Below are positions 1-5,763 of a DNA stretch of 5,837 nt, piece after piece. Under the pieces are notes generated by a model that did no database searches, was not told where the DNA came from, and was given only the letters and a program-made list of their open reading frames with translations. The DNA is from an uncultured Thalassolituus sp. (lineage in GTDB: Bacteria > Pseudomonadota > Gammaproteobacteria > Pseudomonadales > Oceanobacteraceae), in assembly GCA_913054055.1 (NCBI GenBank), contig CAJXIT010000234.1, positions 1 through 5,837 on the forward strand, written 5' to 3'. Within the stretch, counting starts at the first letter, position 1. Every line of letters begins with the position of its first letter. Made by a program: the position numbers and the translations under genes.

Positions 1-39
1 TGTAAAACTTATCAATAGATATAATTATTAAATTTTACA
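1..39 (+). promoter_or_regulatory. Putative promoter -10 with overlapping inverted repeat upstream of the CoA-transferase operon
   Basis: A perfect sigma-70 -10 hexamer, TATAAT, lies at 20-25. Its -35 box would fall at about the left edge of the window and cannot be read. The hexamer sits between the arms of a perfect 7-bp inverted repeat, TGTAAAA (1-7) and TTTTACA (33-39), which may extend left of the window. A repressor bound to such a palindrome would cover the promoter, so an operator is plausible (inference). Transcription would start near 32 and give a leader of about 95 nt before the ATG at 128. AT-rich DNA produces TATAAT-like words by chance, so confidence is moderate. Confidence 0.4.
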
Positions 40-127
40 TATCATGGAGATTATCCAATACTGGCTTTATTCACAAGCACCTTGTTTCAGCTTGATCCTT
101 GAACAAACAAAAATAATAGAGGTTGGT

Positions 128-829
128 ATGGCAGGTTTTGACAAAGTCGTAGCAAGTTACGACGATGCCCTAAAAGGCTTAGAAGATGGCATGACCATCA
201 TTGCCGGTGGGTTTGGCCTTTGCGGGATTCCTGAAGGGTCCATTGCGCAAATTAAAAAAATGGGAACGAAAGACTTAACCATTGTTTCAAACAATTGTGG
301 GGTTGATGGCTTTGGTTTAGGTATCTTATTGGAAGATCGCCAAGTCAAAAAAATGATTTCATCTTACGTGGGTGAAAACGCCTTATTTGAGCAACAACTA
401 CTGGCTGGCGAACTAGAAGTAGAATTAACGCCACAAGGCACACTTGCTGAAAAAATGCGTGCTGGCGGTGCTGGTATCCCAGCTTTTTTTACCGCCACAG
501 GGGTCGGAACACCGGTTGCTGAAGGCAAAGAGACCCGTGAATTTAATGGTCGCGAATACTTAATGGAAGAATCCATTACTGGTGACTTCGCCATTGTTAA
601 GGCATGGAAAGCCGATCGCTATGGCAACGCAATCTACCGCCACACAGCCATGAACTTCAACCCAATGGCCGCTACCGCGGGTAAGATCACCATTATGGAA
701 GTTGAAGAAATCGTTGAACCCGGTGAGCTAAATCCCAGCGAAATCCAAACCCAAGGAATTTATGTGGACCGCCTAATACAAGGCACGTTCGAAAAACGCA
801 TCGAAAAACGTACAACAAGGGAAGCATAA
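128..829 (+). CDS. scoA: Succinyl-CoA:3-ketoacid CoA-transferase, subunit A
   Basis: This is the alpha subunit of a family I CoA-transferase that moves CoA from succinyl-CoA to acetoacetate, giving acetoacetyl-CoA and succinate in the cytoplasm. The 233-residue product has the usual subunit A length. The family signature 1 is complete at residues 20-35 (D-G-x2-IIA-GGF-x3-G-x-P). Blocks typical of the SCOT branch follow: an ELTPQGTLAEKMRAGGAGIP stretch (about 99-118), TGVGTP (124-129) and GDFAIVKAWKADRYGN (152-167). I chose ATG 128 because an AGAGG ribosome binding site lies at 118-122 and MAGFDK is a normal N-terminus for the family. An in-frame ATG at 44 would add 28 hydrophobic, unrelated-looking residues with no visible ribosome binding site. 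Its stop is three bases before the subunit B start, so the two are surely co-translated. Substrate specificity (acetoacetate or another 3-oxoacid) is inferred from family resemblance. Other symbols in use are lpsI and atoD-like. Confidence 0.93.
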   Translation: MAGFDKVVASYDDALKGLEDGMTIIAGGFGLCGIPEGSIAQIKKMGTKDLTIVSNNCGVDGFGLGILLEDRQVKKMISSYVGENALFEQQLLAGELEVELTPQGTLAEKMRAGGAGIPAFFTATGVGTPVAEGKETREFNGREYLMEESITGDFAIVKAWKADRYGNAIYRHTAMNFNPMAATAGKITIMEVEEIVEPGELNPSEIQTQGIYVDRLIQGTFEKRIEKRTTREA

Positions 830-832
830 GCC

Positions 833-1489
833 ATGTCTTTATCTCGTGATCAAATTGCACAGCGTGTTGCCCGCGAACTTGAAGATGGCTACTACGTCAA
901 CCTAGGCATTGGCATTCCGACACTGGTTGCTAATTATGTGCCTGACGGTATGGAAGTGATGCTGCAATCCGAAAATGGTTTATTAGGCATGGGCCAGTTT
1001 CCAACGGAAGCAGAAATAGATGCCGATATGATTAATGCAGGAAAACAAACCGTGACCACCGTCACTGGGGCGTCAATATTTTCCAGCGCTGAAAGCTTTG
1101 CCATGATTCGAGGCGGCCATGTGGACTTAACGGTGTTAGGTGCATTTGAAGTGGATCAAAACGGCAACATCGCTTCCTATATGATTCCCGGTAAACTGAT
1201 CAAAGGCATGGGCGGTGCAATGGATTTGGTGGCCGGTGCTGATAACATTATTGTGACAATGACCCACGCATCCAAGCACGGAGAATCAAAGCTTCTTGAG
1301 AAGTGCACACTGCCTTTAACAGGCGTAAGCTGCATTAAAAAAGTGATTACTGATTTAGCACTATTAGAAATTAAAGACGGTGCATTCCACCTGTTAGAAC
1401 GAGCGCCTGGTATAAGCGTTGAAGAGATTGTGGAAAAAACAGCGGGTAAGTTAGTTGTTCCAGACAATGTGCCTGAAATGGCATTCTGA
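833..1489 (+). CDS. scoB: Succinyl-CoA:3-ketoacid CoA-transferase, subunit B
   Basis: This is the beta subunit of the same CoA-transferase and carries the catalytic glutamate that forms the glutamyl-CoA thioester intermediate. The 218-residue length is normal. The family signature 2 is intact at residues 44-52 (LQSENGLLG), with catalytic Glu47. It is preceded by the NLGIGIPTLVANY block (23-35) typical of subunit B. The later blocks GGHVDLTVLGAFEVDQNGN and the GKLIKGMGGAMDL region are also normal. ATG 833 is preceded by AAGGGAAG (817-824), a strong ribosome binding site lying inside the end of subunit A, which supports translational coupling. No frameshift or missing motif is seen. The active enzyme would be an A2B2 heterotetramer, as known for bacterial members. 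No thiolase or 3-hydroxybutyrate dehydrogenase gene is directly attached to the operon in this window. Confidence 0.94.
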   Translation: MSLSRDQIAQRVARELEDGYYVNLGIGIPTLVANYVPDGMEVMLQSENGLLGMGQFPTEAEIDADMINAGKQTVTTVTGASIFSSAESFAMIRGGHVDLTVLGAFEVDQNGNIASYMIPGKLIKGMGGAMDLVAGADNIIVTMTHASKHGESKLLEKCTLPLTGVSCIKKVITDLALLEIKDGAFHLLERAPGISVEEIVEKTAGKLVVPDNVPEMAF

Positions 1490-1535
1490 TCCTGCATCGA
1501 AACTTAGCTTGATGAAAGTAAATCCCATCACTACC

Positions 1536-1594
1536 TAAGATTACCACCTAACTTCACCATCTAATATTAGGTATGAGGTTAGGTGGTAATCTTA
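1536..1594. repeat. Long perfect hairpin after the CoA-transferase operon
   Basis: Left arm 1536-1552 (TAAGATTACCACCTAAC) is perfectly complementary to right arm 1578-1594. One G-U and three further pairs (1553-1556 with 1574-1577) bring the stem to about 21 bp. The loop holds a 10-bp palindrome, CTAATATTAG, at 1561-1570. The stem begins 46 bases after the scoB stop and no other gene is present, so it probably ends or protects the scoAB transcript. There is no U-tract on either side, so it is not a textbook intrinsic terminator. A 3'-end stabilising structure, or a dispersed intergenic repeat, are alternatives. Confidence 0.75.
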
Positions 1595-1700
1595 AAGCAC
1601 TATTACAACAAAGCACTGTCACAACCATTATTTTACGTGAAAAAAACCATCTCTTTCATTAACAAATAAATGACCAATCAATACTCATCAAAACCGTTAC

Positions 1701-1729
1701 TTGCCCTGTCACACATCTATTCGTATGAT
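1701..1729 (+). promoter_or_regulatory. Putative sigma-70 promoter of the MBL-like gene
   Basis: TTGCCC (1701-1706, four of six consensus positions) and TATGAT (1724-1729, five of six) are separated by the ideal 17 bases. Transcription would start near 1736, about 26 nt before the ATG at 1762. The position fits an independent transcript for the gene downstream of the long hairpin. Confidence 0.45.
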
Positions 1730-1761
1730 TCCCTGAATACCCTTTATCCAAGACATTTATC

Positions 1762-2487
1762 ATGAAAAAGAATCGCTGGCACACCGTTGAAAGTCACCCT
1801 GAACTATTGGTTGGCCAATATGTGGTTCCTAATTTTGTTTCAAATTCCATGATACTAAAACTCTCTGAGAATGAATGTGTGATCATGAGTCCGGGGGAGC
1901 CATTATTACCAGCGTTTCAGGAAACTTACTCTCAAGACGTTAAGCTGCACATTATTTTTCCAAATGCTTTTCATCACATAGGTGCACAGGCATGGCTTGA
2001 AGCATTTCCAAACGCCTGTTTGTATGCCAGTGAACTGGCCATTGAACAGCTAAAAGAAAAAGGCTTTGCTGAACATGATATTTTGCCATTAGAACAAAAC
2101 CAACCACCCCTACCTGAACACTATGATATTTTATTCCCGCCGGGTCACAAGGCAGGTGATATTTGGGTCAGAAAACAAAACCCTGTTGATCGCCACAATG
2201 TAAAAACCAGTAGCTGGATCACCTGTGATAGCTTTTTGAACTACGATCGCGTATCTAATCAACCTATCGCTCGTTTTATGCAAAAATTATTAGGCGCGGC
2301 CCCAGGGTTAAAGATAAGCCAGGTGGTTAAATGGTTTATATTAAGCAATAGACAATCATTTAAAACTTGGGTGTTGGATCAATTATCTCAAGACAACCCC
2401 ACTACCTTGATTCCTAGTCATGGTGAAGTGCGACAAGACCCTCTACTGCCTGCGAACATCCGTAAAGTCATTAATCAACGTCTTTGA
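1762..2487 (+). CDS. DUF4336-like protein with degenerate metallo-beta-lactamase fold
   Basis: The 241-residue cytoplasmic protein has no signal peptide or membrane segment. Its pattern resembles the DUF4336 branch of the metallo-beta-lactamase superfamily. An early strand pair with NSMILKL and VIMSPGEPL (about 28-48) is followed by IIFPNAFHHIGAQAWLEAFP (64-83). There a His-His pair (71-72) stands where true family members have HxHxDH. Next come PNACLYAS (83-90), LFPPGHKAGDIWV (124-136), an Asp at 156 after ITC, and PSHGEV near the C-terminus (218-223, His220). Some metal-binding positions therefore survive (His71/72, Asp156, His220) while the canonical HxHxDH is absent, so hydrolase activity is uncertain. 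The ATG has no strong ribosome binding site. The gene is flanked by two long hairpins and may be a single-gene transcript. The fold call is from pattern memory. The function is unknown, and a non-catalytic role is possible. Confidence 0.7.
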   Translation: MKKNRWHTVESHPELLVGQYVVPNFVSNSMILKLSENECVIMSPGEPLLPAFQETYSQDVKLHIIFPNAFHHIGAQAWLEAFPNACLYASELAIEQLKEKGFAEHDILPLEQNQPPLPEHYDILFPPGHKAGDIWVRKQNPVDRHNVKTSSWITCDSFLNYDRVSNQPIARFMQKLLGAAPGLKISQVVKWFILSNRQSFKTWVLDQLSQDNPTTLIPSHGEVRQDPLLPANIRKVINQRL

Positions 2488-2517
2488 TCCTGTTACAAAG
2501 CGTGCTTATTACCTTTT

Positions 2518-2563
2518 GTATTCGTAACCATAACTAGGTTCTATTAGTTATGGTTATGAATAC
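2518..2563. repeat. Long hairpin between the MBL-like and dehydrogenase genes
   Basis: Arms 2518-2536 and 2545-2563 pair over 19 bp with a single G-U wobble, around an 8-nt loop (2537-2544). It starts 30 bases after the stop of the MBL-like gene. The stem is AT-rich and no T-run follows on either strand, so termination by the classical intrinsic mechanism is doubtful. It may act as a transcript 3'-end structure, an attenuator before the dehydrogenase, or a protein-binding palindrome. Confidence 0.7.
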
Positions 2564-2638
2564 TCATGAACATAATCCATTTCACCTGCCGTTTAAAACC
2601 TTTTACAGTGTTTGGAGCATTTAAAAATACTATGGGTG

Positions 2639-3403
2639 ATGGCTTTGAATAATTTTGCAAACAAAGTGGTTTTAATTACAGGGGCAGGTAACGGCATTGG
2701 CCGTGCTACCGCTTTGGCTTTCGCAGAGCAACAAGCAAAGGTGGTGGTTTCTGATGTCAACCATGCTGACGGCGAGCACACTGTCGCGCTCATTCAAAAA
2801 ACCGGTGGCACCGCTTCGTTCATGCCTTGTGACGTAACCAATGACCATCAGGTCAAAGCACTGGTGGATGGAACCATTGCAACCTATGGCAAACTGGATA
2901 TTGCCTTTAATAACGCAGGCATTGAAATAGAAGTGGGCAAACTGGCAGATGGGAATGAAGATGTATTCGATCAGATTATGGATGTGAATGTGAAAGGGGT
3001 TTGGCGTTGCATGAAATACCAAATCCCAGAAATGTTAAAGCAATCCAGCTCGGTGATCATCAATACGGCGTCTGTTGCTGGCTTAGGGGCAGCGCCAAAA
3101 ATGAGTATTTATGCTGCCAGCAAACACGCTGTATTAGGACTAACAAAGTCCGCTGCCATAGAATATGGTAAAAAGGGCTTAAGAGTAAACGCGGTTTGTC
3201 CCGCGGTAATTGACACCGAAATGTTTCAACGAGCCGCTGAAAGTGATCCGCGAAAAGCAGAATATGCCGCATCTATGCACCCAGTTGGCCGTATTGGCCA
3301 GCCAGAAGAAGTGGCTGCAGCGGTATTATATTTGTGCTCAGATTTATCCGGTTTTACAACCGGTGTGGCATTGCCGGTAGATGGTGGCGCAACCGCTATT
3401 TAA
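2639..3403 (+). CDS. Classical short-chain dehydrogenase/reductase (SDR), probably NAD-dependent
   Basis: This 254-residue cytoplasmic oxidoreductase has the full classical SDR set. The TGAGNGIG dinucleotide motif is at 14-21. Asp39 ends the second strand (VVVSDV) and favours NAD over NADP. CDVT lies at 64-67 and NNAG at 91-94. The catalytic tetrad is Asn117, Ser145, Tyr158 and Lys162 (YAASK). PAVIDTEM follows at 188-195, and PVDGG is near the C-terminus. The substrate cannot be read from the sequence. Closeness to a CoA-transferase suggests 3-hydroxybutyrate, but motifs I would expect of that enzyme around the active-site loop are not evident, so I leave it unnamed. ATG 2639 gives a standard length but has no good ribosome binding site. 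A GGAG at 2614-2617 is too far upstream. TTG 2612 (nine more residues) and TTG 2645 (two fewer) are in-frame alternatives. A terminator follows directly. Confidence 0.9.
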   Translation: MALNNFANKVVLITGAGNGIGRATALAFAEQQAKVVVSDVNHADGEHTVALIQKTGGTASFMPCDVTNDHQVKALVDGTIATYGKLDIAFNNAGIEIEVGKLADGNEDVFDQIMDVNVKGVWRCMKYQIPEMLKQSSSVIINTASVAGLGAAPKMSIYAASKHAVLGLTKSAAIEYGKKGLRVNAVCPAVIDTEMFQRAAESDPRKAEYAASMHPVGRIGQPEEVAAAVLYLCSDLSGFTTGVALPVDGGATAI

Positions 3404-3412
3404 TGTATAAAT

Positions 3413-3447
3413 AAAAAGTAGTGATGCTAAGCGCATCGCTACTTTTT
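3413..3447. terminator. Bidirectional intrinsic terminator between convergent genes
   Basis: A 15-bp stem with one G-U pair (3413-3427 with 3433-3447) closes a 5-nt loop. On the plus strand it ends in TTTTT (3443-3447), and on the minus strand the mirrored A-run (3413-3417) supplies a T-tract. It lies 10 bases after the dehydrogenase stop and 6 bases from the stop of the convergent haem-protein gene, so it can serve both transcripts. Confidence 0.92.
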
Positions 3448-3452
3448 AGGCA

Positions 3453-3995
3453 TCAATGTTTGAATTTTTGAAGGCTAAACGCTCCTCGAATCTGCCCTAC
3501 TTTGAAACCGGTGGCCTGATCATTGGGGTACAAGGCTTTTAATTTTTGTCTCACCTCTGAATTTAGATTGTCTCCATGGCAGGCTAAACATAGCTTGTCT
3601 GTCATAATGGCTTTCATCACCCGAATTTCTTTTTCATCCTCATAAACAGCCCATAACTTTTTTGGTTTCTCTCCAGATTGTAGCTGCACCTCAAATGACT
3701 CAAGTTGCTGCGCCTCCCATTGGTTTGGGGCATTATTCGCATTTCGCCATTTCAAACTGGTTCGCGATACCTCCCAGCCCAATTTTGAACTGGCGTCTGT
3801 AATGCCTGCAGCCTGAGCATTACAAACAGCAATGCCCGCCACTGGCCCTCCTGCTGAAATAGCCGCCTTTAATTGCGACTTAAGCGCCTTGCCAAAGTCC
3901 ATAATGATGGGCTTCACACTTGCAATAGTGGCAATATTATCGGCAAACCCCAAAGGGGATATAAGCATCAATGCAATGGCTAAACGTCGAATCAT
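3453..3995 (-). CDS. Exported Tll0287-like (DUF3365) haem-binding protein
   Basis: The 180-residue protein has a short signal peptide: MIRR, a hydrophobic run to about residue 15, and a likely cut after GFA at about residue 18. It would act in the periplasm. A single c-type haem motif CLACH lies at 136-140, giving covalent haem through Cys136/Cys139 with His140 as axial ligand. The preceding sequence (AVCNAQAAGITDASSKLGWEVSRTSLKWRNANNAPN, about 57-91) has the pattern of the Tll0287-like/DUF3365 domain, also seen as the sensor part of some kinases and cyclases. Here it stands alone, with no membrane anchor or output domain. I start at ATG 3995 because AGAGGA (4002-4007) sits at ideal spacing and the signal peptide begins there. 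An in-frame ATG at 4025 would add ten residues before it. Role unknown: redox or haem/NO sensing and electron carriage are both possible. It is divergent from the sigma-54 activator gene. Confidence 0.85.
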   Translation of the reverse strand: MIRRLAIALMLISPLGFADNIATIASVKPIIMDFGKALKSQLKAAISAGGPVAGIAVCNAQAAGITDASSKLGWEVSRTSLKWRNANNAPNQWEAQQLESFEVQLQSGEKPKKLWAVYEDEKEIRVMKAIMTDKLCLACHGDNLNSEVRQKLKALYPNDQATGFKVGQIRGAFSLQKFKH

Positions 3996-4026
3996 TATGA
4001 ATCCTCTTTGATAAGTAGTTGACATG

Positions 4027-4062
4027 CAGTCTTTATATTAACACCCACTAATATAAGTACAA
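4027..4062 (-). promoter_or_regulatory. Weak candidate promoter of the haem-protein gene
   Basis: Read on the minus strand, TTGTAC (4057-4062) and TAATAT (4035-4040) are 16 bases apart, each matching the sigma-70 consensus at four of six positions. The start would be near 4027, 32 nt before the preferred ATG at 3995. The AT-rich setting makes chance matches likely. The elements overlap the phased TAATATAA copies at 4033-4072. Confidence 0.3.
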
Positions 4063-4072
4063 GCTAATATAA
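4033..4072. repeat. Three TAATATAA/TTATATTA copies at 16-bp spacing
   Basis: TTATATTA at 4033-4040, TAATATAA at 4049-4056 and TAATATAA at 4065-4072 begin exactly 16 bases apart. The first two form a perfect 8-bp inverted repeat with an 8-nt spacer, and the last two form a direct repeat. They cover the likely promoter of the minus-strand haem-protein gene, so they may be operator sites. Low-complexity AT sequence is the competing explanation. Confidence 0.5.
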
Positions 4073-4138
4073 TCTATGCAAAATCACTCACGGTAATTCA
4101 AGTATCTATATGTGTTTACATACATTCCACATAAAACG

Positions 4139-4149
4139 CGATATTTCGC
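4139..4149. promoter_or_regulatory. Candidate regulator site, copy 1 of CGATATTTCGC
   Basis: This 11-bp word in the divergent intergenic region recurs exactly at 5712-5722, just after the activator gene. With the preceding G the local sequence has GCGA and TCGC half-sites around a 4-bp centre (4138-4149), which suits a dimeric DNA-binding protein. It lies 72 bp before the activator start, a fitting place for autoregulation (inference). Confidence 0.35.
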
Positions 4150-4221
4150 ACATATTTCTGGCTTTTGACCAAAACATGCTCCAAAGTAACCATATGTCGC
4201 CCAATTCCTTAGCTTGCTATC

Positions 4222-5673
4222 ATGAATACCCAAACCATCAGCCCGCACAACCTACTTAAACGTTACGAGTTCATTCTCAATTCCATGTCTGAAGGCGTGT
4301 ATGGCTTAGATGCAGAGGGCTTGGCCAGTTTTGTAAATCCAGCAGCCGAAAGTTTAACCGGTTGGTTAGGCAGCGAACTGATTGGTAAAAACATTCATGA
4401 GTTTCACCATCACAGCCATGCTGATGGCAGCCACTATCCAAAGTGTGACTGCCCTATTTATCAATGTTTACAAGATGGAAAAACACGACACAAAGAAAAC
4501 GAAGTGTTTTGGTGTAAGGACGGCTCTAGCTTTGCGGTTGAATACAGCGCAACACCTATTCTAGAAAACAATAAAGTGTGCGGTGCTGTGGTGGTGTTTA
4601 AAAACATCAGCGAACGCATCAAGACACAAAACAGCTTAAAAACAGCGTTAACTGAAATTCGGTTTTTGAAAGAAACACTGCAAGCCCAAAACCATTATTT
4701 GCAAGAAGAGATCGATGCCAGTTATCAATCTGAAATCATTGGCCAAAGTGATGCAACTCAGCATTTACTCGGACAAATATCCGTTGCAGCACCCACATCT
4801 GCCAATATTCTAATTACAGGAGAAAGCGGAACCGGTAAAGAATTGGTGGCCCGTGCGGTTCACCAACAAAGTACCCGCAATGGTCAAACCTTAGTAAAAC
4901 TCAATTGCGGCGCCATTCCAGAAGGTTTAGTAGACAGTGAACTGTTTGGCCACGAAAAAGGGGCTTTCACAGGGGCCATTCAAAAAAGAATAGGACGATT
5001 TGAACTGGCTCATAAAGGCACTCTCTTTTTAGATGAAGTGAGCGAACTGCCCATGGATGCTCAAGTAAAATTATTACGGGTTTTACAAGAACAAGAATTT
5101 GAACGAGTTGGTGGTAGCCGCACCATAAAAGTGGATGTACGCATCATTGCCGCCAGCAACCGTAATTTAGAAAAGGCGGTTGAAGAAGGTACTTTCCGCA
5201 TGGATTTATACTATCGCTTAAAAGTGTTTCCGCTAACCGTTGCGCCTCTAAGAGAGCGGAAAAATGACATCCCACTGTTGGTTCACGCCTTTGCTAAAAA
5301 AGCTTGCCAAGCTTTAAACAAACCCTTTACCTCTCTTGAGACTAAATCGTTAAAGTGGATGAGCCAATACCATTGGCCCGGTAATATTCGAGAACTGCAA
5401 AACTGGATTGAGCATCATGCCATATTGCATCAAAAAGGCCCGTTTAGAGTAACACCCATGGATGTATTTTTATCCTCTCCTTCACATCACTTTGGTGAAA
5501 ATAACGTGCTTAGCTCTACCCCAAGCACCCTTGCTCAGGCTGAAATGCAGCATATACAAAAAACACTGGCCTTTTGTAATGGGAAAATTTCAGGCAAACA
5601 CGGCGCTGCTGTATTACTGGATTTACCCGCCAGCACGTTAAGGTCAAAAATGAAAAAGTTGGGCATTCTTTAA
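4222..5673 (+). CDS. Sigma-54-dependent transcriptional activator (PAS - AAA+ - Fis-type HTH)
   Basis: This 483-residue enhancer-binding protein would bind upstream DNA and use ATP hydrolysis to open sigma-54 promoter complexes. An N-terminal PAS sensor spans about 12-130. It contains a His/Cys-rich insert (HHHSH at 62-66 and Cys75, 77, 82 and 98) ahead of FWCKDGSSFAVEYSATPI. A predicted coiled-coil linker covers about 135-168. The AAA+ domain follows, with Walker A GESGTGKE (200-207), the sigma-54 contact loop GAFTGA (247-252) and Walker B TLFLDE (267-272). AASNRN (310-315), candidate arginine fingers in FRMDLYYRL (325-333) and sensor II WPGNIREL (385-392) complete it. The C-terminal Fis-type helix-turn-helix lies at about 453-481. 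There is no receiver domain, so it is probably controlled by a signal sensed directly through PAS. ATG 4222 is the first possible start, as an in-frame TAG stands at 4210, but no clear ribosome binding site precedes it. The target genes are not certain. Confidence 0.95.
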   Translation: MNTQTISPHNLLKRYEFILNSMSEGVYGLDAEGLASFVNPAAESLTGWLGSELIGKNIHEFHHHSHADGSHYPKCDCPIYQCLQDGKTRHKENEVFWCKDGSSFAVEYSATPILENNKVCGAVVVFKNISERIKTQNSLKTALTEIRFLKETLQAQNHYLQEEIDASYQSEIIGQSDATQHLLGQISVAAPTSANILITGESGTGKELVARAVHQQSTRNGQTLVKLNCGAIPEGLVDSELFGHEKGAFTGAIQKRIGRFELAHKGTLFLDEVSELPMDAQVKLLRVLQEQEFERVGGSRTIKVDVRIIAASNRNLEKAVEEGTFRMDLYYRLKVFPLTVAPLRERKNDIPLLVHAFAKKACQALNKPFTSLETKSLKWMSQYHWPGNIRELQNWIEHHAILHQKGPFRVTPMDVFLSSPSHHFGENNVLSSTPSTLAQAEMQHIQKTLAFCNGKISGKHGAAVLLDLPASTLRSKMKKLGIL

Positions 5674-5689
5674 TTGATCAAGGCTCTAT

Positions 5690-5724
5690 TAAAAAATGCG
5701 AAATAACGTGACGATATTTCGCGT
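5690..5724 (-). terminator. Minus-strand intrinsic terminator after the activator gene
   Basis: Arms 5696-5705 and 5715-5724 pair over 10 bp with one G-U, around a 9-nt loop. On the minus strand the stem is followed by a T-tract complementary to the A-run 5691-5696. The plus-strand side has no T-run. This fits transcription entering from the right and ending against the convergent activator gene, and matches the possible minus-strand reading frame that stops at 5727. The right arm contains the second CGATATTTCGC copy, so a protein-binding palindrome is an alternative reading. Confidence 0.55.
5712..5722. promoter_or_regulatory. Candidate regulator site, copy 2 of CGATATTTCGC
   Basis: This is an exact 11-bp copy of the word at 4139-4149. 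It is 52 to 62 bp upstream of the conserved GG of the possible sigma-54 promoter at 5774-5790. Because it also forms part of the right arm and loop of the terminator hairpin, its conservation could have either cause. Confidence 0.3.
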
Positions 5725-5763
5725 ATTCAAAGCGTCACACGCTTACACCCCGCGTATTTAAAG
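5721..5763. repeat. Near-perfect direct repeat flanking a palindrome
   Basis: GCGTATTCAAAG (5721-5732) and GCGTATTTAAAG (5752-5763) match at 11 of 12 bases and begin 31 bp apart, close to three helical turns. Between and overlapping them is the perfect 6-bp inverted repeat AAGCGT-CAC-ACGCTT (5730-5744). This is the sort of arrangement found in activator binding regions. The match to a sigma-54 element just downstream supports that reading, but no binding protein is proven. Confidence 0.45.

Noticed and set aside
1546..1584. ACCTAAC (1546-1552) and GTTAGGT (1578-1584) match the integron attC core boxes RYYYAAC and GTTRRRY.
   Set aside because: The perfect stem continues 10 bp outside the boxes, the box-to-box length of 39 bp is too short for a typical attC, and there is no cassette array or integrase. 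Complementary boxes come automatically with a long stem.
1778..1792. TGGCACACCGTTGA resembles a sigma-54 -24/-12 element.
   Set aside because: The spacing is one base short, the -12 GC is missing, and it lies inside the coding sequence of the MBL-like gene.
1487..2492. Shared TGATCCTG at the stop codons of scoB (1487-1494) and the MBL-like gene (2485-2492).
   Set aside because: Only eight bases, including the stop itself, with no similarity on either side. Treated as chance.
2639..3403. Naming the dehydrogenase as 3-hydroxybutyrate dehydrogenase because a CoA-transferase is near.
   Set aside because: Classical SDR motifs are present, but the residues I associate with that enzyme around the active site and substrate loop are not. 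It is not in the same operon, as two hairpins and another gene intervene.
4113..4128. TATGT-GTTT-ACATA-like palindrome as a CRP or FNR site.
   Set aside because: It lacks the TGTGA/TCACA or TTGAT/ATCAA half-sites and is short enough to occur by chance in AT-rich DNA.
4165..4196. TTGACC (4165-4170) as the -35 of a promoter for the activator gene.
   Set aside because: No acceptable -10 hexamer lies 16-18 bases downstream. The nearest candidate, CATATG, is 20 bases away and a poor match.
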